From NCBI GenBank assembly GCA_003505715.1, contig DNXU01000448.1:6677-41387 (forward strand): a stretch of 34,711 nt of DNA, read 5' to 3'. Positions 1-7,414 of the stretch are shown one piece after another. How positions within the stretch are numbered: the stretch's first letter is position 1; each line of letters begins with the position of its first letter. A program made the position numbers and the translations under genes. The notes below the pieces were generated by a model. That model had not been told where the DNA came from, ran no database searches, and was given only the letters and a program-made list of their open reading frames with translations. Source of the stretch: Cyanobacteria bacterium UBA8803. Its GTDB lineage: Bacteria; Cyanobacteriota; Cyanobacteriia; Cyanobacteriales; Coleofasciculaceae.

Positions 1-65
1 AGGGGCGGGTTTAGGGACTAATATTGTAGACTCCGTAGATATGCTTTAAATCGAAACCCGCCCTG
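1..65. repeat. Palindromic intergenic repeat (MITE-like), possibly cut by the window edge
   Basis: Bases 3-12 (GGGCGGGTTT) and 54-63 (AAACCCGCCC) are perfect 10-base inverted arms separated by 41 bases. The flanking bases (AGGGG on the left, CCCT on the right) nearly extend the match. From memory, GGGGCGGGTTT...AAACCCGCCCC elements are dispersed through many filamentous cyanobacterial genomes; I could not search for this. It sits 12 bases past the stop codon of the minus-strand glycosyltransferase, so it could also act as a transcript-end hairpin. The element may begin before base 1. Confidence 0.6.
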
Positions 66-77
66 CGACTAAATTTG

Positions 78-1247
78 TCAGGCTAGTAACAATGATTTGT
101 AAGCTTTGAGGGTTTCCTTGGCAGTTCTCTCCCAAGAGAATAGTCCAGCTCTTTGTTTGCCTTTTTGAATAAGTTCCTGGCGGAGTTGAGAGTCGCTGAT
201 AATTTTTAAAATAGCCTCTGCCAGGTGGTTTGGATCGTTGGGGTCAATGAGGAGAGCAGCATCTCCAGCGACTTCCGGTAGCGAGGAGGTATGGGAAGTA
301 ACGACGGGTGTGCCGAGGGTCATGGCTTCTAGAACGGGGAGGCCAAAGCCTTCGTAGTGGGAGGGATAGACGAAAACATCGGCTTGGGCATAGAAAAAAG
401 CCACGAGGTCGTCTGATAGGTAATCGAGGTGATGGATATGGTGGTTCCAGGGGGAGTTGTCAATGGCGGAGAATATGGGTTCGTAATGCCAGCCTTTTCT
501 ACCAATTAGAACTAAGTGGTGGTCTATTTTATGTTTTTCTTTGAGGAGGTTGAATGCTGAGATTAAATTATTAATATTTTTGCGAGGTTCGATGGTACTA
601 ACGAAGAGAAGGTAAGGTATGGAAAAATCATAGTTAATTGATATTTGTGGTTTTGAGATAACTCCCTGAGATAGGTCTAGGGAAGAATAGCGACTAGCTA
701 GAGGAGTGACGTAAATACGTTCTGGTTCTACTTGTAGATATTCGATAATATCTCGTTTAGAGCTTTCTGATATTGTGATAATGAGGTCTGTCCAAGTCAA
801 GCATTTTTTGATCCTAGCTTTGTACTGTTTAACTACTGAGTCAATATAATCAGGATATTTGATAAATGTCAGGTCATAAATATTGAGTATTTTTTTAGTG
901 CTGCGGCAATAATAAACTGAATAATTAGTTCCTTGAATGATGTCTGGATAACCGAAGCATTGTTCAAAATATTGAGAGATTAACGGGTTGGGCGATAAGG
1001 ATAATAAAATGCTGGACAGTCTAACTGGTAGAGGTATTAGGTAACGATTAGCATAGTTATTCAGTAATTGAGGAATAGATAGATTACCTCGCAGCCAATT
1101 CTTGAAACCTGGTTGATAAGCAATACCCAACTGGAAATTTTCCTGTGCTTGCAGTTGGTAGAGTGAGTGGATTAGATTAGCGACATACAAACCTACTCCG
1201 CTCGGTTTTTGCTCTACAGGTGTTGCGTCAATTACAACCTTTAGCAT
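78..1247 (-). CDS. GT4-family glycosyltransferase
   Basis: This is a retaining GT-B glycosyltransferase of family GT4, probably cytoplasmic and adding a hexose, possibly mannose, to the lipid-linked chain. The N-terminal Rossmann half carries the glycine-rich PSGVGLYV loop (residues 15-22). The C-terminal half has STIEPRKN (about 217-224), typical of the mannosyltransferase-like GT4 group, and the EX7E nucleotide-sugar motif EGFGLPVLE at 299-307. At 389 residues it has normal family length. The ATG at 1247 has no clear Shine-Dalgarno. It is the last gene of the long minus-strand run, 87 bases after the methyltransferase gene, and is followed by a palindromic repeat. Donor and acceptor cannot be read from the sequence. 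Confidence 0.93.
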   Translation of the reverse strand: MLKVVIDATPVEQKPSGVGLYVANLIHSLYQLQAQENFQLGIAYQPGFKNWLRGNLSIPQLLNNYANRYLIPLPVRLSSILLSLSPNPLISQYFEQCFGYPDIIQGTNYSVYYCRSTKKILNIYDLTFIKYPDYIDSVVKQYKARIKKCLTWTDLIITISESSKRDIIEYLQVEPERIYVTPLASRYSSLDLSQGVISKPQISINYDFSIPYLLFVSTIEPRKNINNLISAFNLLKEKHKIDHHLVLIGRKGWHYEPIFSAIDNSPWNHHIHHLDYLSDDLVAFFYAQADVFVYPSHYEGFGLPVLEAMTLGTPVVTSHTSSLPEVAGDAALLIDPNDPNHLAEAILKIISDSQLRQELIQKGKQRAGLFSWERTAKETLKAYKSLLLA

Positions 1248-1301
1248 GAAAAAAATCGGTTATTTACTCTTACCCATTGTCTTAATACCAAGCACTCTCT
1301 A

Positions 1302-1328
1302 CCTTTGTGTCCCTTTGCGTTAAAAAAA
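1302..1328. repeat. Short degenerate tandem repeat in the intergenic spacer
   Basis: Two 10-base units, CCTTTGTGTC (1302-1311) and CCTTTGCGTT (1312-1321), match at 8 of 10 positions and are followed by seven A (1322-1328). It resembles the short CTTTGCGTTA-type intergenic repeats I recall from Nostoc-like genomes. It lies in the 87-base spacer between the methyltransferase (which starts at 1335 on this strand) and the glycosyltransferase. Confidence 0.45.
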
Positions 1329-1334
1329 TGCGCT

Positions 1335-2177
1335 TCAGCGTTTCCGAGCGATCGCATACATAATGTCATACAAATTTAAATAAAAATCAAAATTAGTTAG
1401 CCCGACATGCTTCAGCCAGTTGTAGATATGCGGTTGTTTTTGTCGGAGTACAAATATGTTATAAGCAATATTATCTATACTCCGATAAAATCCACAATAG
1501 CGGTTATACACAACATCAAAACCATAATTATTGAGTAGTTTAGCTAGAGTTGTTTTAGAGAAGTAATGAATGTGAGTAGGTGGATGAATCAACCGCCACT
1601 TATCTTGGCGGAGACGGGCATTCATGCTAGCAATATCGCCAGTGGTGATGGCTAGGAGCGAACCGGATGCCATATGCCTGCTCATTTTTTCAATATAGAG
1701 TTGAGGCTGACGCAGATGTTCTATGGTATCCCACATACATACTACATCAAACTTTTGCTCGCCAAAGTCATACTTCAGCAGATCGCCATGAATGGCATCA
1801 AGGTGTAAGATATTGCTAGCGTATTTTACTCCATCTTCAGTAATATCGATTCCTAAGACCCTCTTAAAGCGAGTCTGGGCAACCTCCAGAAAGAATCCGT
1901 AAGCACAGCCAATTTCGAGTAAGCTAGCGTGCAAATTTGGGTCTAGAAAACTTCGCAGCGTCTTTAAGCGTAATTTAAAATTCTTCTGGATAACCCGTTT
2001 GTCTGCTACATAATCGCTGTATTCATCTCCCAAAAAATAATTTCTGCTATAAAGCTGGAAAAGTTCTTCATCGGTTAGCTTAAGATCGGCAAAGATATGA
2101 CTGCACTTTCTACATTTTAAAAGACCCTGGTAGAAAGTTTCCGCCTGCGTACTCCCACATACAATACACTCATTCAT
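1335..2177 (-). CDS. Class I SAM-dependent methyltransferase with N-terminal zinc ribbon
   Basis: Predicted to methylate a sugar or glycan intermediate in the cytoplasm. The first 30 residues hold two CxxC pairs (C4/C7 and C22/C25), a zinc ribbon seen on many polysaccharide-cluster methyltransferases. The SAM-binding motif I is LLEIGCAYGFF (about 86-96), followed by an acidic strand end (GIDIT) and the motif FDVVCMWDTIEHL. A late HPPTHIHYFS segment is typical of this subgroup. I chose the ATG at 2177, which overlaps the upstream gene's stop by 8 bases (ATGAATGA) and puts the CxxC at the usual place. A TTG at 2186 in the same frame is possible but would add only three residues. The length, about 280 residues, is shorter than the roughly 410-residue zinc-bearing sugar C-methyltransferases. 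Confidence 0.9.
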   Translation of the reverse strand: MNECIVCGSTQAETFYQGLLKCRKCSHIFADLKLTDEELFQLYSRNYFLGDEYSDYVADKRVIQKNFKLRLKTLRSFLDPNLHASLLEIGCAYGFFLEVAQTRFKRVLGIDITEDGVKYASNILHLDAIHGDLLKYDFGEQKFDVVCMWDTIEHLRQPQLYIEKMSRHMASGSLLAITTGDIASMNARLRQDKWRLIHPPTHIHYFSKTTLAKLLNNYGFDVVYNRYCGFYRSIDNIAYNIFVLRQKQPHIYNWLKHVGLTNFDFYLNLYDIMYAIARKR

Positions 2178-3117
2178 GGCTGTCAAAATTTACTTTTTCT
2201 TCAACTATATAGTGAGGTCTCCCTTTAACTTCATCAAAGATAGCCCCGATGTATTCACCAATTATCCCTAAAAATATCAGTTGCACTCCACTAAACATTG
2301 ATATGAGAAAGACTAGCGTTGTCCAGCCAGAAGGTAGGGCGGCATAGATAAAATATTGAATGACAGAAATAAGGGCATATATCAAGCCTAATAGAGCAAA
2401 GGCAAACCCAAGTATAATGGCTGCTTTTAAGGGTTTTTTACTAAAAGAGACTACTCCCTCTAAACCAAATCTTACCATGCGATTGAGGGAATATTTACTT
2501 CTACCTGCGCCTCGTTTCCTGACTTGAAATTGAATGCTCGTACTTCTAAAACCGATCCAGCTGAAAAGACCGCGTAGGAATTGGTTCCTTTCTCTGATTT
2601 GGTTTTTAAATACTTTAGTAACTCGGTTAGAAATGAGCCTAAAATCCGCAGCGCTTTCATTAATAGGAACTTCAGAGAGTTGGTTGATTAATTTGTAAAA
2701 TAGCTTGGAAGTAAAACGTTTAAAGAATCCGATATCTCGGGAGTCCTGCCGAATCGTGTAAACAATATCGTAGCCTTGTTCGTACTTCATCAACATTTTT
2801 GGGATTAGGGCTGGGGGATGCTGTAGGTCGCTGTCTAGCATGATACTGACATCGGAATTGCTATGATCGATTCCGGCTAGCAAGGACATCTGATGCCCAA
2901 AACGGGAAGACATTAATATAATCTGTACGGACTTATCGTTTTCAGCTATTGATTTTAATATCTTAAAGGTTTCATCGCTGCTCTGGTCAACCACAAATAG
3001 AATTTTAGAGTCATAACGATGAGACAATCCTGCTAAGACTCCCTTGAGTTCGGTGTAAAAGTCTGTGATTACTTCTTCTTCGTTATATACGGGGCTAATA
3101 ACAGTCAAGGTTTTCAT
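2170..3117 (-). CDS. GT2-family glycosyltransferase, polyprenyl-phosphate type (GtrB/DPM1-like)
   Basis: This is an inverting GT-A glycosyltransferase with a C-terminal membrane anchor. Such proteins usually move a hexose from a nucleotide sugar to polyprenyl phosphate, making a donor for later use on the outer membrane face. The GT2 start is SPVYNEEE (about 8-15). The metal-binding motif LDSDLQHPP is at 94-102. Two hydrophobic helices lie at about 231-254 and 266-288, followed by the characteristic GEYIG...EVKGRP segment. The usual DDGS is DQSS here (44-47). The ATG at 3117 follows the SDR gene after 29 bases and the stop overlaps the next gene. If it makes a polyprenyl-linked sugar, a partner GT-C or flippase is needed; the YfhO-like or 650-residue membrane protein could serve, but that is speculation. 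Confidence 0.92.
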   Translation of the reverse strand: MKTLTVISPVYNEEEVITDFYTELKGVLAGLSHRYDSKILFVVDQSSDETFKILKSIAENDKSVQIILMSSRFGHQMSLLAGIDHSNSDVSIMLDSDLQHPPALIPKMLMKYEQGYDIVYTIRQDSRDIGFFKRFTSKLFYKLINQLSEVPINESAADFRLISNRVTKVFKNQIRERNQFLRGLFSWIGFRSTSIQFQVRKRGAGRSKYSLNRMVRFGLEGVVSFSKKPLKAAIILGFAFALLGLIYALISVIQYFIYAALPSGWTTLVFLISMFSGVQLIFLGIIGEYIGAIFDEVKGRPHYIVEEKVNFDSHE

Positions 3118-3146
3118 CGCTAATTATTTTTATGGTCTAGTCGGTT

Positions 3147-4061
3147 CTAAGGGCTAGCGTTTATATCAGATAATATAGACTGGAGAACTGATTCGAGATT
3201 AGTTTGGGGTGAATAGCCTAGCAGGCTTTCGAGTTTCTTAACGCTACCATAGTGTACCGGAACATCCACCGGTTTAAAACGTGCCGGATCAATTTGAATT
3301 TTCACATCAATATTGGCTAGTTTTACCAGTTTGAGAAGTAAGTCTTCCATGACTGTACCCTGCCCTGAACAAACGTTAATGATCTGTCCGTAGGCAAGGG
3401 GAGTGCGGATTAATTGCCAGTAAATCTTGACCACCTCGTTAATATCAATAAAATCTCGGGAACTATTAAGATTACCAACTTCAATTATCGGCAGCTGTTG
3501 ACCTTGGCTGATGCGGGCGATTTGGTTGACAAAGCTTTGAATAGAGAGATACCCTGGCATACCAGGGCCAATGATATTAAATGGCCTCACCATGACTAAA
3601 GGTCTACCCTGCCCGGATAGAGCTAGTCCCATCAGAGTTTGGGATAGTTTGCTGATACCGTAGTGGCTGTAGGGATGGGCGGGGGTTTCTTCGTGGATGG
3701 GGACTTGTTCTGCACTCACCATACCGTATTCAGCTGAAGTTCCTACCAACAGGACAGGACAATCTCGATCGCCTGTAATTTCTAGGGCATGGAGTAGGGT
3801 GGCGGCATAGACAATATTTATTTGGTAGAACAATGTCGGGTTTGAGGAACTGGCTACACCAGCTAGATGAAAGATATAGTTAGGTTGGATGGTTTTAAGG
3901 GTATCGGCTAGGGTAGATACGTCAGCCGGATCGGTTAAAGAGTAGTGACGTTGGGAAGCTGGTTTAGTGCCAAGGGTATAAATTTCTACGTCCTGACTCT
4001 CTAGGTAGGAAATCAGATGCCGACCGCAAAATCCACTGGCACCTGTGATTAAGACTCGCAT
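3147..4061 (-). CDS. NAD(P)-dependent sugar epimerase/reductase (extended SDR)
   Basis: This extended short-chain dehydrogenase acts on a nucleotide sugar. The dinucleotide-binding loop GASGFCG is at 7-13. The catalytic triad is visible as S109 in GTSAEYG and Y134/K138 in YGISK. The pattern resembles GDP-4-keto-6-deoxymannose reductases (RMD type), which reduce the product of a 4,6-dehydratase, but a 4-epimerase role cannot be excluded. The length of 304 residues is normal. The start overlaps the end of the nucleotidyltransferase gene by 13 bases, suggesting translational coupling. With the two genes upstream (nucleotidyltransferase and LegB-like dehydratase) it forms a compact sugar-activation and modification module. 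Confidence 0.88.
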   Translation of the reverse strand: MRVLITGASGFCGRHLISYLESQDVEIYTLGTKPASQRHYSLTDPADVSTLADTLKTIQPNYIFHLAGVASSSNPTLFYQINIVYAATLLHALEITGDRDCPVLLVGTSAEYGMVSAEQVPIHEETPAHPYSHYGISKLSQTLMGLALSGQGRPLVMVRPFNIIGPGMPGYLSIQSFVNQIARISQGQQLPIIEVGNLNSSRDFIDINEVVKIYWQLIRTPLAYGQIINVCSGQGTVMEDLLLKLVKLANIDVKIQIDPARFKPVDVPVHYGSVKKLESLLGYSPQTNLESVLQSILSDINASP

Positions 4062-4777
4062 GACAGATCGGGAAGAAATTCTGCTTGTTTTGATTCAAAT
4101 ATTTCGGTGGCTGTCCGATAGTCCTCCATGCGACCAATATCTAGCCAGTAACAAGGTTCCTGATAGCAATGAACCGGGTAACCGTCTTGGCATAATTGCA
4201 GCATCAAGTCGGGAATGTCCAAATATTCGCCAGCTTTTAAGTAGGGTGCGATCGCTTTTTTATTGAGAACGTTGACGCCCATGCTCACCTCAAAATGGTA
4301 AGTGGGTTTTTCAATATAACGCACGAGTTTGCTGTTTTCATCGGTCTCGATCACGCCAAAATCAATTCGCACTTCCCGTTTATAGGTGCCTAAGGTAGCT
4401 GCAGCGCCTTGATCTTGATGAAATGCGAAGAGATTCCGGTAACTTAAGGTAGTCATTAAATCGCCATTCATGACCAGAAAATTATCCTCTAGGCGATCCA
4501 GTACTAAACCGATCGGTCCGGCGGTGCCTAAAGCCTTTTCCTCAAAGGAGTAGCTAATATTCAACCCCAAGCGATCGCCATTTTGGAAAAACGCCTGAAG
4601 TAGTTGGCTCAAATATCCCACAGCTAGGATAACGTCGGTGACTCCTGCGCCTTTCAGCTGGCGTAAGATAATCTCCAAAATTGGATAGTCACCTACTGGC
4701 ATCAAGGGCTTCGGGAGTACAGTGGTGTAGGGATGCAGCCGAGTACCCCTACCTCCTGCCAGAATTAAAGCCTGCAT
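4049..4777 (-). CDS. Sugar-1-phosphate nucleotidyltransferase
   Basis: It transfers a nucleotidyl group to a sugar 1-phosphate to make an activated nucleotide sugar. The protein opens with the family signature LILAGGRGTRLHPYT followed by LPKPLMPVGDYP. Further in it has the acidic metal-binding segment FLVMNGDLM and the EKPTYHF substrate segment. At about 242 residues it matches short single-domain enzymes of the GlmU-N/RmlA/HddC type and lacks a left-handed beta-helix tail. A GTG at 4792 forms a GTGA overlap with the upstream stop, but the ATG at 4777 has a GAGGA ribosome-binding site 8 bases ahead and places the signature at residues 4-18, so I prefer 4777. The base and sugar used are not readable from the sequence. 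Confidence 0.9.
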   Translation of the reverse strand: MQALILAGGRGTRLHPYTTVLPKPLMPVGDYPILEIILRQLKGAGVTDVILAVGYLSQLLQAFFQNGDRLGLNISYSFEEKALGTAGPIGLVLDRLEDNFLVMNGDLMTTLSYRNLFAFHQDQGAAATLGTYKREVRIDFGVIETDENSKLVRYIEKPTYHFEVSMGVNVLNKKAIAPYLKAGEYLDIPDLMLQLCQDGYPVHCYQEPCYWLDIGRMEDYRTATEIFESKQAEFLPDLSCES

Positions 4778-4785
4778 TGGTTTAG

Positions 4786-4790
4786 TCCTC
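4786..4790 (-). promoter_or_regulatory. Ribosome-binding site deciding the nucleotidyltransferase start
   Basis: GAGGA on the minus strand, 8 bases before the ATG at 4777. It overlaps the GTGA junction with the upstream SDR gene, so ribosomes ending there could restart at once. Confidence 0.55.
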
Positions 4791-5778
4791 ACACGGTATA
4801 GCGATCGGATTTAAATAAACCCTGGTGCTTTGACACAAAGGTAATCACCTCTTGAAGTCCTGCTTCTAGGGAATACTGAGGTTGCCAGTCCATTCGTTCT
4901 AGTGCCTTGCTATTGTCGCAAATGAGTTTGAAAACTTCACTAGTACTGGGACGCACCCGATCTTGGTCAAGTACGATAGGTTTTTCACTTCCCATCAAGG
5001 ATAGGATCGTTTTGGCTAAATCTCCGATAGTAATGCCTTTCCCACAACCGACATTAGTCACTTTACCAATAGTCTGTTCCGATTCCGCCACTTTGATAAA
5101 ACCTCTTACCGTGTCCTTAACATAGGTCAAATCCCGTACAGGGTCTAGTGACCCCAAACGGATCTCCTTCTGGGTCAAGGCTTGACTGATTATAGTGGGA
5201 ATCACTGCTCGTGCGGACTGGCGGGGGCCGTAGGTATTAAAGGGACGAATGGTTGAAACTGGCAAACCAAAGGAGGAATAATAGCTCTCAGCGATTTTGT
5301 CGGCACCAATTTTAGAGGCGGAGTAGGGGGATTGACCTTGTAAGGGATGGTTTTCGTCAATGGGGGTATAGATGGCTGTGCCGTAGGTTTCGGAGGTTGA
5401 AGTGTGGACTACCCGTTCAATCTCAAAGTTTCGCGCCGCCTCTAGTACGTTCAGCGTGCCTTCTATATTAGTGCGGACATAGCTGCGAGGAGCAATGTAG
5501 GAGTAAGGGATAGCAATGAGTGCTGCTAGATGAAAAACTACTTGATTGTTCTTGACCTGGCGGGCGACAAAATCGCTATCTTCGATGTTTCCTGCTACAA
5601 TATTAAGTTCTGCCCGATGCTGGGGCGATAAGAGTTCAAGATTGCCCCAACTATTCTGGGAGTTGTAGTGGAGCATAGCCGTTACTTGGGCACCTGTTTC
5701 TATAAGTGCCTCGCCTAGATGGCTGCCAATGAAACCACCAGCACCCGTCACTAAAACTTTTTTACCAACCCACGTCAT
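4789..5778 (-). CDS. NAD-dependent nucleotide-sugar 4,6-dehydratase/epimerase, LegB-like SDR
   Basis: This extended SDR very probably acts on a nucleotide sugar such as a UDP- or GDP-N-acetylhexosamine. It has the loop GAGGFIG (12-18), the stretch HYNSQNSWGNLE (37-48) that I associate with LegB-type 4,6-dehydratases, the active-site segment HTSTSETYG (125-133), and Y152/K156 in YSASK. RPFNTYGPRQSARAVIP (178-194) is a substrate-binding signature of the group. The ATG at 5778 is preceded by AGGGG about 6 bases upstream. It is the first gene of a three-gene sugar module. No legionaminic or sialic acid synthase is in the window, so LegB-like describes the family, not a proven legionaminate pathway. 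Confidence 0.88.
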   Translation of the reverse strand: MTWVGKKVLVTGAGGFIGSHLGEALIETGAQVTAMLHYNSQNSWGNLELLSPQHRAELNIVAGNIEDSDFVARQVKNNQVVFHLAALIAIPYSYIAPRSYVRTNIEGTLNVLEAARNFEIERVVHTSTSETYGTAIYTPIDENHPLQGQSPYSASKIGADKIAESYYSSFGLPVSTIRPFNTYGPRQSARAVIPTIISQALTQKEIRLGSLDPVRDLTYVKDTVRGFIKVAESEQTIGKVTNVGCGKGITIGDLAKTILSLMGSEKPIVLDQDRVRPSTSEVFKLICDNSKALERMDWQPQYSLEAGLQEVITFVSKHQGLFKSDRYTV

Positions 5779-6030
5779 TTTTTGCCCCTAACTTGATGCC
5801 TTTTGGCTACAGGAATTTAGAAAAGGTTTGTTGTTTACCTGTGGAGAAGATTGGCTCTCGCTGAATCCCTCAATGGGGTTAGGTTCAGGATAGCTTGCGA
5901 TCTTTCCCAGCTAGATCCCTGGTATATTACCACAGTTAGTAGGCAAACACCGGATAAAGGATCTTAACTTGGAATGAGCGGTTATCAACTTCAGTTCCAC
6001 ACGATAAAGAGATTGAAAATCCTCAACTCT
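5779..6030. other. Intergenic region, no gene seen
   Basis: This 252-base spacer separates the acyltransferase (upstream on the minus strand) from the sugar-nucleotide module. I found no convincing ORF, RNA gene or strong promoter match, apart from a short hairpin at its right end (listed separately). Its size suggests a promoter for the 78-5778 genes lies here, but I cannot place the hexamers. Confidence 0.4.
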
Positions 6031-6040
6031 TTAGGATTTT
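6016..6040 (-). terminator. Possible weak terminator hairpin overlapping the acyltransferase stop
   Basis: On the minus strand AAAATCCT (6040-6033) and AGGATTTT (6023-6016) form an 8-base stem with a 9-base loop. The stem contains the TAA stop of the acyltransferase gene and its 3' arm ends in T residues. It is AT-rich with only two adjacent G-C pairs, so termination would be weak. Confidence 0.35.
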
Positions 6041-7287
6041 TCCTTAACCTTCAATCTGATTGCTGGCAGCTCAACTAAGTAGTAAGTTACAGCTGAGAAC
6101 AAGGTTGATAGAATCAGCGTTGCTGTGAATCTTGCGTAAAATGATTCAATAGGAATTTGTCCTACAAAAATAGGAGCAATCTTGATAATAATTTGCTGAT
6201 GCCAAATATAAATTCCATAGGATAGAATGCCAAAAATTTCCAAAGTTCTAAATGGGTTTTTTAAAATTGCTGCAAAGCTCAGATTTTTGATTTTTCTAAA
6301 CTCGTTATAGCTGTTTGATTCAAATACAAATATAAAAAACGATGTTATCAAAGCCGTTAATAACGGCAAAATAAAGAATGTTGTTGATGTTCTCACTCCT
6401 CTGGCTGGGTCTAATAATCCATGTAGCTCTTGATTGTATTTGTGGTGTGCCGTAAATAAATATAGACTGGCCATTAATACCAAAGCTATTATTTGAGGAG
6501 ATAAAATGGCAAAACCAAACTTTTTCTTGCCATTATTATTAATGCTGTTTAGGTCATCATTAGTATACTTTCTATAGGCGAGCAATGCATTGACTAAAAA
6601 ACCACACAAAAATAAATCAAGGTTCATAATTACGGGGCTGTACCAGTATTTCATCAAATAAATAATATTTTCATGCACTTGCTTGTAAAAAATAATCCAT
6701 ACTGCCAGCCTTAAAATAAATGATATAGATAGGATAAATAATGCTCCTACTATAATATTTATTTTGCCAAATAAGCGATATTTTAGAAAGTTATAAATAA
6801 AAGGAACACAAGCATAAAAATGCATTTCTGTACTAAGAGACCATAAAACTCCATTTACGGTAGGCAATCCTAAGTAAGACGTAAATGTTAATATTCTTAT
6901 TAAATATCCCCAATTTTCTGTTTTTAAAAAATTTGGATCGACGAATAAAATACAAACAAGGACAGAAAAGTAATAAAGAGGAACTATTCTAAGGATGCGA
7001 TTTCGCCAAAATTTTATTAACCCTAATGTATCACCCGTGTAACGTTCAGTGTAAAAGGCTTTACCCATCAAATATCCAGATAAACAAAAGAAAATCCAAA
7101 CGGCTACTTTACCATCGCTAAATAGTAGCCAGCTAAGGTCATAGCCTTTATAAATAATTGAATCTCTAGGAGGATTGAGATGGCTAATCATCACCATAAA
7201 ACACGCAAATCCTCGCAAAGCTAGCAGAATATCTAAGCGATTAGAATAATTTTCATTAATATTTTCTCTATTTTTTATTTCATTCAT
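6031..7287 (-). CDS. Acyltransferase family 3 membrane protein (sugar O-acyltransferase)
   Basis: This integral membrane enzyme probably adds O-acetyl or another acyl group to the polysaccharide from the cytoplasmic acyl-CoA pool. The family hallmark is at the N-terminus: LRGFACFMVMISH (24-36), with R25 and the presumed catalytic H36. Further on, SLSTEMHFY (about 149-157) matches the conserved WSLxxExxFY segment, and about ten hydrophobic segments follow. The 418-residue length is slightly over the common 350-400. The gene is distinctly AT-rich: the line starting at 6661 is about 27% GC, against about 53% at 9241 in the next gene, which hints at separate acquisition. It stands alone, with spacers of 252 and about 130 bases and its own promoter candidate. 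Confidence 0.92.
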   Translation of the reverse strand: MNEIKNRENINENYSNRLDILLALRGFACFMVMISHLNPPRDSIIYKGYDLSWLLFSDGKVAVWIFFCLSGYLMGKAFYTERYTGDTLGLIKFWRNRILRIVPLYYFSVLVCILFVDPNFLKTENWGYLIRILTFTSYLGLPTVNGVLWSLSTEMHFYACVPFIYNFLKYRLFGKINIIVGALFILSISFILRLAVWIIFYKQVHENIIYLMKYWYSPVIMNLDLFLCGFLVNALLAYRKYTNDDLNSINNNGKKKFGFAILSPQIIALVLMASLYLFTAHHKYNQELHGLLDPARGVRTSTTFFILPLLTALITSFFIFVFESNSYNEFRKIKNLSFAAILKNPFRTLEIFGILSYGIYIWHQQIIIKIAPIFVGQIPIESFYARFTATLILSTLFSAVTYYLVELPAIRLKVKEKS

Positions 7288-7299
7288 AGAATTATCTTG

Positions 7300-7328
7300 A
7301 TAATACCAGCGATAATATGTATCTACAA
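7300..7328 (-). promoter_or_regulatory. Candidate sigma-70-type promoter for the acyltransferase gene
   Basis: On the minus strand TTGTAG (7328-7323) and TATTAT (7305-7300) are separated by 17 bases. The -10 matches TATAAT at five of six positions, while the -35 is weak (three of six). The start codon lies 12 bases beyond the -10, which implies a very short leader or a different true start. The region is AT-rich, so chance matches are likely. Confidence 0.3.
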
Positions 7329-7414
7329 AGCAGAAAATAAATTACCTAACTAAAAGTATATTAATGATGCGCATTGAATTGGTTATGTGTGGGTGTACAA
7401 AAACCGTTTCTACA

